Source: Bog-950 sp964423405
GTDB lineage: Bacteria > Bacteroidota > Bacteroidia > Chitinophagales > LD1
DNA: 64,000 nucleotides
Direction of reading: 5' to 3'
Assembly (NCBI GenBank): GCA_964423405.1
Contig: CAYREY010000008.1
Span: 35,379-99,378, forward strand
The notes under the pieces are model-generated. The model was given only the letters and a program-made list of their open reading frames with translations. It had not been told where the DNA came from and made no database searches. Positions 36,619 to 45,569 of the stretch are shown one piece after another (position 1 is the first letter of the stretch; every line of letters begins with the position of its first letter). Position numbers and translations under genes: made by a program.

Positions 36619-38205
36619 ATGAAAAAGCTTATAACAATTTCGGTTTTTGCACTGGTGCTTAGCCTGCAAACCAAAGCGCAGCAGGTGCCTTTGTACAGTC
36701 AGATGTACTTTATGCGTATGCTGTACAACCCGGCACTTACCGCGTACAATGGCAGCACCAATTTGTATGGCTTTTACCGCGACCAGTGGAGCGGTATGCC
36801 GGGCCACCCGGTTACACGCGGTGCTATGGGCGAGGTAAGCCTGTGGAAAGACCGCAGCGGCGTGGGGTTCCACGTGTACAACGACAACACCGATATTATA
36901 CACCGTGTAAACGCGCAGGTTTATTACGCACAGAAAGTACGTTTTGCCAAAGACCACGTGCTGTCGCTGGGTGTATCGCTGGGTATACTGCAAACGCGTA
37001 TAGACTATGATAATGTAATAGCCAACGACCTGGACGATAACAACCTGCTGGGTGCTGCCAAAGGCGGAGTAGGTTTTGATATGAACGTGGGCCTGGCCTA
37101 CCAATGGAAAAAACTAACCGTAAGCTTTGCGGTACCACAGGTGCTTAATATGGAGGCACGTATTACCTCGCAGCTTAAAGAATCGAAATACTCAACCCGC
37201 CGCCACTTTATAGGTGGTGTAAGCTACGAGATTAGTATTAAGCAGGAAACGTGGAACATAGAGCCAAGTGTATTGGTAAAGAAAGGTGCCGCCCAACCGG
37301 TGCAGGTAGATGCTAATATTATGGCTAACTACAAACGCATAGCATACCTGGGCGTTGGCTACCGGTTAGATTATGGTGTAACCATGCAGGCTGCTGTGCG
37401 CATTGCCAAAGCCGCTACAATAGGTTATGCATACGAGTACCCTATACTTAAAAAAGTGCAGTACTCATCTACCCAGGGTACACACGAGGTAATACTGGGT
37501 GTAAACTTCGACCGCTGGTTGAAGAAAGACAACAAAAACCCTGAAGAGACTTTTGCTAAACAATCGCAGTACGATAGCCTGGCAAACGAGTTGGCTAAAT
37601 TGAAAGAGAACGTAGATACTACTATTGTAAGAGTAGATTCATTAGAGGCCGCTAAAAACGAACAGGGCGCAAAACTGGCTGAACAGGAAACCAAGCTTGC
37701 CGAACAGGAAGCAAAAGTAAACGGACAGGAAGAATCGATTAAACAGCTGAAAGAACAAACAGAAGATATTGAGAAACGTGTGAAAGATTATAAACGCCAG
37801 ACCAGCGAGCGACCTACCCGCGATTTTCCTGCCAATGTAGATGAAAAGACCACCGCTAAAGCCGGCGATATATTGCGCCTGAACAGCGTAAACTTTGAAC
37901 GTAACAGCAGCGAGCTGAGCGAGGGTAGCTATGCTGAATTAGATAAAGTGGTGAAGTTTTTGAAGAACAACAAAAACATGCAGGTGCGTGTACTTGGCCA
38001 TACCGACTTTAAAGCATCGGATGAGTATAACGACTGGTTATCGCGTGCACGTGCACGTGCTGTGCAGGATTACCTGATTAAGAAAGGCGTAGCCGTAAAT
38101 CGTACCGAAATAGTAGGTATGGGTAAACGCGCACCAATTGCCGATAACGAAACAGAAGAAGGCCGTGCTAAAAACCGCCGCGTAGAAATGGAGATAGTGA
38201 AATAG
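36619..38205 (+). CDS. PorP/SprF-family T9SS membrane protein fused to a C-terminal OmpA domain
   Basis: A 528-residue protein from the start at 36619, where a signal peptide ending TKAQ begins; a start at 36595 adds 8 residues. The first 290 mature residues form the PorP/SprF outer-membrane beta-barrel (VPLYSQMYFMRMLYNPALTAY is the family opening, split here by context). A charged coiled coil (about 310-390, repeated AEQEAKL-type heptads) leads to an OmpA-like peptidoglycan-binding domain (VLGHTDFKASDEYN, LSRARARAVQDYL, AKNRRVEMEI). SprF-like proteins assist secretion and surface attachment of type B T9SS cargo. The gene lies 52 bases after the giant adhesin, so it is its likely partner, with the OmpA domain anchoring the complex to the wall. 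Confidence 0.92.
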   Translation: MKKLITISVFALVLSLQTKAQQVPLYSQMYFMRMLYNPALTAYNGSTNLYGFYRDQWSGMPGHPVTRGAMGEVSLWKDRSGVGFHVYNDNTDIIHRVNAQVYYAQKVRFAKDHVLSLGVSLGILQTRIDYDNVIANDLDDNNLLGAAKGGVGFDMNVGLAYQWKKLTVSFAVPQVLNMEARITSQLKESKYSTRRHFIGGVSYEISIKQETWNIEPSVLVKKGAAQPVQVDANIMANYKRIAYLGVGYRLDYGVTMQAAVRIAKAATIGYAYEYPILKKVQYSSTQGTHEVILGVNFDRWLKKDNKNPEETFAKQSQYDSLANELAKLKENVDTTIVRVDSLEAAKNEQGAKLAEQETKLAEQEAKVNGQEESIKQLKEQTEDIEKRVKDYKRQTSERPTRDFPANVDEKTTAKAGDILRLNSVNFERNSSELSEGSYAELDKVVKFLKNNKNMQVRVLGHTDFKASDEYNDWLSRARARAVQDYLIKKGVAVNRTEIVGMGKRAPIADNETEEGRAKNRRVEMEIVK

Positions 38206-38225
38206 GTTACCGCTATTATTTAAGC

Positions 38226-38258
38226 AAAACGGGATAGAGTAAGCTCTATCCCGTTTTT
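38226..38258. terminator. Bidirectional intrinsic terminator
   Basis: AAAACGGGATAGAG and its perfect 14-base complement enclose a 4-base loop, with T5 on the plus strand and T4 on the minus. It separates the converging PorP/OmpA and receiver genes. Confidence 0.9.
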
Positions 38259-38302
38259 AGTTTACAGGCACAACCGGTTAACTGTTGGTGCAGTAAAGTA
38301 TA

Positions 38303-38692
38303 CTATACCTGTTTTATGCTGTTGATGATACCTGTAAGGGTTTTCTCATCCAGTGGTTTTTGCAAATACCCTTTTACAAAATTATAGCTAAGTACCTTAT
38401 CGCGGTCTTCATCGCGATCGGAAGAAGTAACAATAAAAATTTTGCTGTGGTTTATACATAGCTTTTGTTGGCTTATTGTTTCCAGAAATTCAAAGCCATC
38501 CATTACCGGCATATTAATATCCAGTACAATTACATCGGGGCAGCTACCGCTTTGTGCTATGCTGTCCAGAGCCTCCAGCCCGTTAATGGTAACCGTAACC
38601 TCACAATCGGGCACATGGCGGCGCAGCAGTTTTTTGTGTAAAAAATTTACTGCTTCGCTGTCGTCAACCAGTAATACTCGCTTTAGTTCCAC
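38303..38692 (-). CDS. Single-domain response regulator (receiver only)
   Basis: A 129-residue CheY-like receiver with no output domain. The acidic pocket is Asp10-Asp11, the phosphoacceptor is Asp58 (VIVLDINMP), the switch residue is Thr89 (FIVTSS) and the conserved Lys is 112 (LQKPLD). Its start overlaps the end of the histidine kinase gene by 10 bases, so the two are translationally coupled and probably form a phosphorelay. The output step is not encoded here. It is cytoplasmic. Confidence 0.93.
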   Translation of the reverse strand: MELKRVLLVDDSEAVNFLHKKLLRRHVPDCEVTVTINGLEALDSIAQSGSCPDVIVLDINMPVMDGFEFLETISQQKLCINHSKIFIVTSSDRDEDRDKVLSYNFVKGYLQKPLDEKTLTGIINSIKQV

Positions 38693-41600
38693 GCGGCAAT
38701 ATTATTGTTTAATAGTTCAATAGTAAAAACAGATCCCTCGCCTACACAACTTTTAACGTCGATTGTACCCCCGTAGGCCTCTATAATAGTTTTAATAATA
38801 TGCAGCCCTACACCCGACCCCTCTACGTGGTTATGTAACCGTTTAAAAATAGTAAACATCTTGTGCCGGTTTTTTTCAATATCCATGCCAAGCCCGTTAT
38901 CGCTTACGGTTATCAGTAGTTTTTCTGTTGATTGTACGATGTTAATTTTTATTTCGGGGTTGCGTTTCGGGTCGCGATATTTAATGGCATTATCTACCAA
39001 ATTGGTAATTACGCTCCTGAAATGAACATGAGGCAATTTAATACCGCCAAGTGTACTGTATGAAATATGCAGTGTACCGTTAACCTGAGCCAACCGTATT
39101 GCTACCATCTGTTGTATATCATCCAGTAACTGTTCAATAGTAATCAGTTCGCCGGGGTTATTAATATCAATGGTAGAAAGGTTTGTTTTAAGGCGGAGCA
39201 CATCGTTAAGTGCCGAGTTGGTGCGGTGCATCTGGTTAGCCGATTGCTTAACCATTGTCGCAATTTCGCGCACCTCATCAATACTCAGGTCGGGTTTGTT
39301 CATCAGGTCTATTAAACCCATAATGGTTGTAATTGGGGCCTTCAAATCGTGGGCACCAATGTAGGCCAGTTGCTCGAGGTAGCGGTTGTTTTCCTGCTGT
39401 TGCAGCAGGGCCTGTTTTAGCTCTTCATTCAGGCGCAGCATACTTATATCGGTGTAAACGCAAATTACCTGTTCGCTGTTATCATACTGGTTTCGTACCA
39501 CCTTGGCTGTAACCAGCAACAACATTTCCTTGCCTTGACGGTTGCGTATATTCACCTCTGCCCGTGCTATTCCTTTTTCAAGCAGGTCTTTACTTATCTG
39601 AAACTTGTCGGTACCTACAAAGCTGAATTCGGCAAGGCGGTACATCGATTTGCCGGCTGCCTCTTCCTGTTTAATCTTAAATGTTTGCTCGGCACCGGCA
39701 TTCATACTTACTACCCGCGTTTGTAAATCGCAATATACTATGCCATCGGGTAGCAGGCTTATTAAATCGGCCTGTTGTTGCACCAGCATTTGGGCGCGTT
39801 TCTTATCATCAATATCTACAATAGAGCCGATAACCGAAACCGGGTTACCGGTTGTATCAAACTTACTTTGCCCCACAATGGCCATCCATTTGTAAGTGCC
39901 GTTTTTCGTGCGGTAGCGCGCTTCGGTATCAAAAGGCACATGCTCGGTTACCCGTTTGGCAAATCGGGCAATTGGTTTAATGTCGGCCGGGTGAATCATA
40001 TCGAGGAAATTCTTCACCGATGGTTCAACTTCGTTAGGCGCGTAGCCAAGCATTTCGTAGTGGCGTGTGCTCCACCAGTTTTTGCTTTCATCCATCAGGT
40101 TCCACTCCCAAAGGCCGGCCTGCATACTTTCTACCGCATAGCTAAACCGCTCCTGTAGCGATTTTAGTTGCGTAATATCGGTAAACACACCAAGCCAGCC
40201 AGAGTTGCCTTCGGCGGCGGGTATAGCTTTAAGCGATGCCAGTACATTTATGCGCTTACCCTGTGGGGTGGTAAATATTATTTCGCCCCGCCAGAAACCG
40301 CTGCCATTCCATACATCGTTGCGCAGGGCTTCACGGTTACCATCCACTACATCTGCTTTTATAAAATCTTCTATCCGTTTACCGGCCAGTTCTTTTTCGG
40401 TAATGCCCAGCATACGTTCGGCAGAGGTATTCATGCCAGACAGTGTAAGGTTTTGTGTGCCATACATAACGGCATCGGGCATTATACGGTAAAGTTCGGC
40501 CTGGCGTTTGAACGTTTCTTCCAGTTCTTTCTTTTCGCTCAGGTCGCGTGTTACTTTCGAAAAACCAATCAGCTTTCCATCGTCGCCATATAATGCAGTA
40601 AGTATTACGTTGGCCCAAAACAGGTTGCCGTTTTTATGTTGTCGCCAGCCCTCGTGTTCCGAGCGGCCTTTATCAATGGCCTCCTGAAGCAACAGCTCTG
40701 GCAGGTTGGCGGCTATGTCTTCGGTGGTATAAAACTGCTGTGCACTTTTGCCAATAATTTCTGCGGCTGTAAACCCCTTTATTTTTTCGGCACCACGGTT
40801 CCAGTTAACCACATGGCCGTTTTTATCAAGTAGTATAATGGCGTAGTCCTGTACTTCATCTACCATTTTGTGGTAATACTCCTCGGCCTGTTGGCGGGCC
40901 TGGTCAATTTCGGTAAGGCGGCGGGCAATAAACCACACAATTGCTATAAGTGTAGAAATGGTAGATGTTACCAGTATTACCACACCCAGTTCTACAGAAA
41001 TGCCAAATAAAGAGTCGATATACAACCGCAGGTAGGCAAATACAATAGGTATTATAATAACGGTGGGCATCAGCGCACGGGCCATACGCCCGCCGGTAGT
41101 GTTGTTGCTAAACACCCGCATAAAGCCGGTATCGGAGTTTTGGGTAAGTATGGCTAATGCCAGTAGCCCGAACATACTTGAGCTTTGCACCGCCATGCCG
41201 TATTGCATAAGCGTGGCGTTGTACTCGGGCACACCAAACAAAAAGCAGCAAAAGGAGAAAGCAGATAAAATGTAAGACAAAAAAGCCAGTGCATTTACCA
41301 GCCGCAACCAGTAGCCTACCGATAACAGAAACAAGCAGATACCTGTAAACACCAGCAATAGTGCTGCCAGTGGGGCTATCAGCACGCTAACCCCACGTGC
41401 TATATCATTGTGTACCTGGTTGCTGAAAAGAAGATAATCAATACTGGTTTCTATACCAGCCTGCGAAATAATTTTAAGCGTGCCGATAAGTACTATGGCC
41501 ACAGAGCATATCCAGGCCAGCCACCGGCTATACTTTTTTGAGTTGTAGATATTGCCCGCATAAAATGCCATTACTGATAACAGCAAAGCTGCTGCAGTAG

Positions 41601-41775
41601 TGGGGTTCATCATGATAGGCTGTGTGGTAGATTTTTTAATTATATCTATACCCAATACCCAACCGGTAAGCAGGTAAAGGCTTACCGCCAGCACGGGCCA
41701 GGTAAAATATACAGCATACTTCTTTATCACAGTTGGTCTTCTCTGCTTTTTGGGGCTATACAGCGGGTAATACAA
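38683..41775 (-). CDS. Multi-PAS transmembrane sensor histidine kinase
   Basis: A 1030-residue kinase. The first 290 residues contain about eight hydrophobic segments and form a membrane sensor region. Four PAS domains follow, near 300-405, 418-540, 545-665 and 670-790; the third opens AVESMQAGLWEWN as PAS_3-type domains do. The HisKA H-box is YIGAHDLKAPITT with His809. The ATPase domain has the N-box LVDNAIKYRD, DNGLGM and GSGVGLHI. It autophosphorylates and should pass phosphate to the overlapping receiver gene. The stimulus is unknown; PAS domains suggest redox, light or small-ligand sensing, which cannot be told apart here. It is divergent from the ferredoxin gene. Confidence 0.93.
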   Translation of the reverse strand: MYYPLYSPKKQRRPTVIKKYAVYFTWPVLAVSLYLLTGWVLGIDIIKKSTTQPIMMNPTTAAALLLSVMAFYAGNIYNSKKYSRWLAWICSVAIVLIGTLKIISQAGIETSIDYLLFSNQVHNDIARGVSVLIAPLAALLLVFTGICLFLLSVGYWLRLVNALAFLSYILSAFSFCCFLFGVPEYNATLMQYGMAVQSSSMFGLLALAILTQNSDTGFMRVFSNNTTGGRMARALMPTVIIIPIVFAYLRLYIDSLFGISVELGVVILVTSTISTLIAIVWFIARRLTEIDQARQQAEEYYHKMVDEVQDYAIILLDKNGHVVNWNRGAEKIKGFTAAEIIGKSAQQFYTTEDIAANLPELLLQEAIDKGRSEHEGWRQHKNGNLFWANVILTALYGDDGKLIGFSKVTRDLSEKKELEETFKRQAELYRIMPDAVMYGTQNLTLSGMNTSAERMLGITEKELAGKRIEDFIKADVVDGNREALRNDVWNGSGFWRGEIIFTTPQGKRINVLASLKAIPAAEGNSGWLGVFTDITQLKSLQERFSYAVESMQAGLWEWNLMDESKNWWSTRHYEMLGYAPNEVEPSVKNFLDMIHPADIKPIARFAKRVTEHVPFDTEARYRTKNGTYKWMAIVGQSKFDTTGNPVSVIGSIVDIDDKKRAQMLVQQQADLISLLPDGIVYCDLQTRVVSMNAGAEQTFKIKQEEAAGKSMYRLAEFSFVGTDKFQISKDLLEKGIARAEVNIRNRQGKEMLLLVTAKVVRNQYDNSEQVICVYTDISMLRLNEELKQALLQQQENNRYLEQLAYIGAHDLKAPITTIMGLIDLMNKPDLSIDEVREIATMVKQSANQMHRTNSALNDVLRLKTNLSTIDINNPGELITIEQLLDDIQQMVAIRLAQVNGTLHISYSTLGGIKLPHVHFRSVITNLVDNAIKYRDPKRNPEIKINIVQSTEKLLITVSDNGLGMDIEKNRHKMFTIFKRLHNHVEGSGVGLHIIKTIIEAYGGTIDVKSCVGEGSVFTIELLNNNIAAWN

Positions 41776-41995
41776 TTTTACGCATTATTCCCCGCTTAAG
41801 TAAGCCGGCGGGCTATAATCACAGGGGTTACAATGCAATATCAGTATGCTAAGTGATAACAATCAGGGGGTTACAACAATATAAGCTACTATGGTGCGTC
41901 GTATATATGCATTAGCAATGTTACCCTGTTTTTAACAGGTAAGCACCGGTAGGGCCGGCAACAGGTAAGGTTTTGTTTTATTACAGGTTTTTTGG

Positions 41996-42026
41996 TTGTA
42001 TGCCATGCCAATAGTGATTAACTTAG
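41996..42026 (+). promoter_or_regulatory. Candidate promoter of the ferredoxin-kor genes
   Basis: TTG at 41996-41998 and TAACTTAG at 42019-42026 (6 of 6 fixed positions except one; TTAG for TTTG) are separated by 20 bases, the usual Bacteroidota spacing. The ATG at 42058 is 31 bases beyond. The rest of the 282-base gap to the kinase start at 41775 holds no gene I can recognise. Confidence 0.45.
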
Positions 42027-42057
42027 CGCACTTTTAAAAAGTAGAAACAAATTAAAA

Positions 42058-42405
42058 ATGGCAATAAAGATTACCAACGATTGTATTAACTGCGGAGCTT
42101 GTGAACCCGAGTGCCCGAACGGTGCTATATATGCCGATGGCGAGAAATGGAGAATATCGGATAAAACATCGGTAACCGGTGCCTATACCTTAATGGATGG
42201 AACAGTAACCGATGCCGGTGCCAGCCATGCGCCGGTATCTACCGAAACCTACTTTATTGTAACCGATAAATGTACGGAGTGTAAAGGTTTTCACGATGAG
42301 CCACAGTGTGCATCGGTATGCCCGGTAGATTGTTGCCTGGCCGATGAGTTACACGTAGAAACAGAACAAGAGCTACTGGCCAAAAAGGCTAAGCTACACT
42401 TATAA
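42058..42405 (+). CDS. 2[4Fe-4S] ferredoxin
   Basis: A 115-residue small electron carrier. The first cluster motif is CINCGACEPECP (residues 9-20) and the second is CTECKGFHDEPQCASVCPVDC, an insert-containing motif typical of YfhL-like ferredoxins (longer spacing between the second and third Cys). A roughly 45-residue loop separates them. It is followed after 49 bases by the 2-oxoacid:ferredoxin oxidoreductase genes, so it is the probable electron acceptor of that enzyme. It is cytoplasmic. Confidence 0.93.
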   Translation: MAIKITNDCINCGACEPECPNGAIYADGEKWRISDKTSVTGAYTLMDGTVTDAGASHAPVSTETYFIVTDKCTECKGFHDEPQCASVCPVDCCLADELHVETEQELLAKKAKLHL

Positions 42406-42454
42406 TACCCACGGTGCGGTATGGGCCGCTACCTGTTTAAATTACCTTGCAGCA

Positions 42455-44353
42455 ATGGATATAACTACCGATACACAGCCACACCACCCTGTAGAAATTA
42501 AGGATGTGGATAGTGTTGTCATCCGCTTTTCGGGCGATTCGGGCGATGGTATGCAGCTTACCGGCATGCAGTTTACGGATACTACCGCCTTGATGGGCCA
42601 GGATATTTCTACTTTTCCGGAGTTTCCCGCAGAGATACGTGCCCCGGCAGGTACTATTGCCGGTGTATCGGGTTTTCAGGTACACTTTGGCAGTAAAGAA
42701 ATATTTACACCCGGCGACCAGTACGATGTGCTGGTAGCAATGAATGCCGCGGCACTTAAAAACGACCTTAAGCGCCTTAAACGTGGCGGGCTGGTAATAG
42801 TAAACACTGCCGGTTTCGATTCGCGCAACCTGAAACTGGCCGGCTACCCCGAGGGGGCTGTTAGTCCGCTGGAGGATGAAACACTGACCGGCTACACGGT
42901 TTATAAGGTAGATGTAACCAAACACACCAAAGATGCGCTGAAAGGCTCGCCGCTTAGCATGAAAGAGGTTGAGCGTTGTAAGAACATGTTTGTGCTGGGC
43001 GTACTGTTCTGGCTGTTTGATAAAAGCATGGAGTACACCGTGCGCTTTTTAGAAGAGAAGTTTGCTAAAAACGCCGACATACTGAACGCTAACCTTACCG
43101 CATTAAAAAGCGGCTGGAACTATGGTGATAATACCGAAATGTTTCACACCCGCTACAAAACCGGCAAGGCACAGTTACCGGCTGGCGAGTACCGCAGCAT
43201 ATCGGGTAACCAGGCGCTGGCAATAGGTATAATAGCTGCTGCCGAAAAAGCCGGGCTGGAGGTGTTTTTGGGTTCGTACCCTATTACACCGGCATCGGAT
43301 GTGTTGCACGAGTTGAGTAAGTATAAAGCCAATGGTGTAAAAACGTTTCAGGCAGAAGATGAGATTGCCGCTATCTGTTCGGCCATAGGCGCTGCCTATA
43401 CCGGTACGCTGGGCGTTACTACTACATCGGGCCCGGGCATGGCGCTTAAAAGCGAAGCTATGAGCCTGGCTATGATGTTGGAGCTGCCACTGCTTGTTTG
43501 CGATATACAACGCGGTGGCCCGTCTACCGGCTTGCCTACCAAAACCGAGCAGAGCGATTTGCTGTTTGCCATGTATGGCCGCCACGGCGAAGCACCGCTG
43601 CCGATTATTGCGGCCTGCACACCAGCCGATTGTTTTGATGCTGTGTATGAAGCCATAACTATATCGTTAGAGCACATGGTGCCGGTTATATTTTTAAGCG
43701 ATGGTTACATTGCCAATGGTGCCGAGCCGTGGAAGTTCCCCACCGAGGATATGTTGCCTGCTATTAACGTGAAGTTTACCACCGAAACCAATAACCCGGA
43801 GGGTAAGTTTTTACCTTACCGCCGCGATAACCGTGGCGTACGCCCGTGGGTTAAACCCGGCACCAAAGGGCTGGAGCACCGCATTGGCGGCCTGGAGAAG
43901 CAGAACGAAACAGGTAATGTATCGTACGATAATGCCAACCACCAGCTAATGGTAAACCTGCGCGCCGAAAAGGTAGCGAAGATTGCCGACCGCTTACCGT
44001 TGCTAAAACCCGATAGTGGCCCCGAAAAAGGAAAGGTGCTGGTACTGGGTTGGGGTAGTACCTACGGCGCTATTAAAACCGTAATGAACGACCTGCACAA
44101 ACAAGGCTATAACGATATAGCCCATGTGCACCTGCGCCACATGAACCCGTTTCCTAAAAACCTGGGTACACTGCTAAACAGTTTTGATAAAGTGTTGATA
44201 CCGGAAATGAACACTGGCCAGTTACTGCAACTGGTACGCGCCAAATATCTGGTACCGGCTATAGGGTTTAGCAAAGTGCAGGGCCTGCCGTTCGATACAG
44301 ATGAGATAAAAACTAAAGTGTTGGAGGTGTATAATAGCAGTAGCTCCTCATAA
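42455..44353 (+). CDS. korA: 2-oxoacid:ferredoxin oxidoreductase, fused gamma-alpha subunit (KorA-type)
   Basis: A 632-residue subunit. Residues about 20-195 are the gamma domain (VVIRFSGDSGDGMQLTG near the start, VNTAGFDSRNL). Residues from 220 on are the alpha domain, with GNQALAIGIIAAAEKAGLEVFLGSYPITPASDVLHEL, TTTSGPGMALKSEAM and VCDIQRGGPSTGLPTKTEQ. This is the two-subunit (fused gamma-alpha plus beta) 2-oxoglutarate/2-oxoacid oxidoreductase, which oxidatively decarboxylates a 2-oxoacid to its CoA thioester and reduces ferredoxin. The exact 2-oxoacid is inferred. A palindromic repeat separates it from korB. Confidence 0.92.
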   Translation: MDITTDTQPHHPVEIKDVDSVVIRFSGDSGDGMQLTGMQFTDTTALMGQDISTFPEFPAEIRAPAGTIAGVSGFQVHFGSKEIFTPGDQYDVLVAMNAAALKNDLKRLKRGGLVIVNTAGFDSRNLKLAGYPEGAVSPLEDETLTGYTVYKVDVTKHTKDALKGSPLSMKEVERCKNMFVLGVLFWLFDKSMEYTVRFLEEKFAKNADILNANLTALKSGWNYGDNTEMFHTRYKTGKAQLPAGEYRSISGNQALAIGIIAAAEKAGLEVFLGSYPITPASDVLHELSKYKANGVKTFQAEDEIAAICSAIGAAYTGTLGVTTTSGPGMALKSEAMSLAMMLELPLLVCDIQRGGPSTGLPTKTEQSDLLFAMYGRHGEAPLPIIAACTPADCFDAVYEAITISLEHMVPVIFLSDGYIANGAEPWKFPTEDMLPAINVKFTTETNNPEGKFLPYRRDNRGVRPWVKPGTKGLEHRIGGLEKQNETGNVSYDNANHQLMVNLRAEKVAKIADRLPLLKPDSGPEKGKVLVLGWGSTYGAIKTVMNDLHKQGYNDIAHVHLRHMNPFPKNLGTLLNSFDKVLIPEMNTGQLLQLVRAKYLVPAIGFSKVQGLPFDTDEIKTKVLEVYNSSSSS

Positions 44354-44361
44354 ATAAGGGG

Positions 44362-44457
44362 CGTCATTGCGAGGAGGCTCTGCGACGAAGCAATCTTTAT
44401 AAAAAGGCAGAGATTGCTTCGTCGGGTTCACAAAGCTGAACCCTCCTTGCAATGACG
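44362..44457. repeat. Large palindromic interspersed repeat (MITE-like) between korA and korB
   Basis: A nested inverted repeat of 96 bases. The outer arms are CGTCATTGCGAGGAGG and its near-complement ending CTCCTTGCAATGACG. The inner arms GACGAAGCAATCT (44384-44396) and AGATTGCTTCGTC (44411-44423) are perfect complements. The motif resembles a palindromic repeat I recall from many genomes. It would fold strongly in RNA and DNA. No protein is encoded. It may modulate korA/korB message stability. Confidence 0.85.
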
Positions 44458-44524
44458 GAAGAGTTGACATAAACTGATTTAATCAGCGAAATCAAATTGT
44501 ATTATCGGTGTAATAGTGAATGAA

Positions 44525-45562
44525 ATGAATACAGAAACAGAACAAAGCATAGCGCCAAAACTAACCGCCAAAGATTTTACCAGCGATCAGGAAGTAAAGT
44601 GGTGCCCCGGTTGTGGCGACTACAGTATACTAAAGCAGGTACAAACCGTGCTACCCGATTTTGTTACCGAAAAAGAGAAGGTGGTGTTTGTATCGGGTAT
44701 AGGTTGCTCATCGCGGTTTCCATACTATATGGCTACGTATGGTATGCACAGTATACACGGCCGCGCTACTGCTATAGCTACCGGTGTAAAGGTAGCTAAC
44801 CCTGCACTTACGGTATGGGTAGTGGGTGGCGATGGCGATTTACTTTCGATAGGTGGTAACCACTTTATACATATGCTGCGCCGCAACCCCGACCTGAAGC
44901 TGATGTTGTTTAACAACCAGATATACGGGTTAACCAAAGGCCAGTATTCGCCTACCTCGCCAAAGGGTACGGTGGCTAAAAGTACACCGCTGGGCTCGGT
45001 AGATGAGCCGTTTAACCCCGCCGAGTTAGCGTTGGGGGCCAAGGCAAGTTTTTTTGCCCGCACGCTCGACCGTGACCCTAAACACATGCAGGCTATGCTG
45101 GTACGCGCCAATGCACATAAAGGCAGCGCGCTGTTAGAGATATACCAGAACTGCCCGGTGTTTAACGATGGTGCATTTTTTGTTTTTAGCGAAAAAGAAA
45201 CCAAACGCGAAGAAGCCTTATATATAGAACATGGCAAGCCCATGGTGTTTGGCAACAACGATAGCAAAGGCATAAAACTGGATGGCTTTAAACCCGTGGT
45301 AGTTGACCTAACCGATGGTACGGTAAGTAAAGATGACCTTTGGATACACGATGAAACCGATAAAATAAAAGCATTCATACTGGCCGGCTTTGCCGATAAT
45401 TTAGAAACACATTTGCCGCGCCCCTTTGGTGTGTACTACAACGAGCAACGCCCCTGCATAGAAGAAGATGTGGCGGCGCAGATAGAAAACGCCCGTGCTA
45501 AAAAAGGCCGCCTGCCACTTAACAAAATACTAAGCGGCGATAAAACCTGGACCATACTGTAA
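44525..45562 (+). CDS. korB: 2-oxoacid:ferredoxin oxidoreductase, beta subunit (KorB-type)
   Basis: A 345-residue subunit from the ATG at 44525; a GTG at 44516 is a possible start 3 codons earlier. VKWCPGCGDYSILKQ near residue 24 carries the cluster cysteines. The thiamine diphosphate-binding segment is VVGGDGDLLSIGGNHF near residue 100, followed by NNQIYGLTKGQYSPTS. It pairs with KorA and the ferredoxin encoded upstream. It ends 7 bases before the YdcF-type gene. Confidence 0.93.
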   Translation: MNTETEQSIAPKLTAKDFTSDQEVKWCPGCGDYSILKQVQTVLPDFVTEKEKVVFVSGIGCSSRFPYYMATYGMHSIHGRATAIATGVKVANPALTVWVVGGDGDLLSIGGNHFIHMLRRNPDLKLMLFNNQIYGLTKGQYSPTSPKGTVAKSTPLGSVDEPFNPAELALGAKASFFARTLDRDPKHMQAMLVRANAHKGSALLEIYQNCPVFNDGAFFVFSEKETKREEALYIEHGKPMVFGNNDSKGIKLDGFKPVVVDLTDGTVSKDDLWIHDETDKIKAFILAGFADNLETHLPRPFGVYYNEQRPCIEEDVAAQIENARAKKGRLPLNKILSGDKTWTIL

Positions 45563-45569
45563 CCAACCA

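Noticed and set aside
44725..45378. Minus-strand frame of 217 codons opposite korB
   Set aside because: Antisense shadow of korB, whose motifs are unambiguous.
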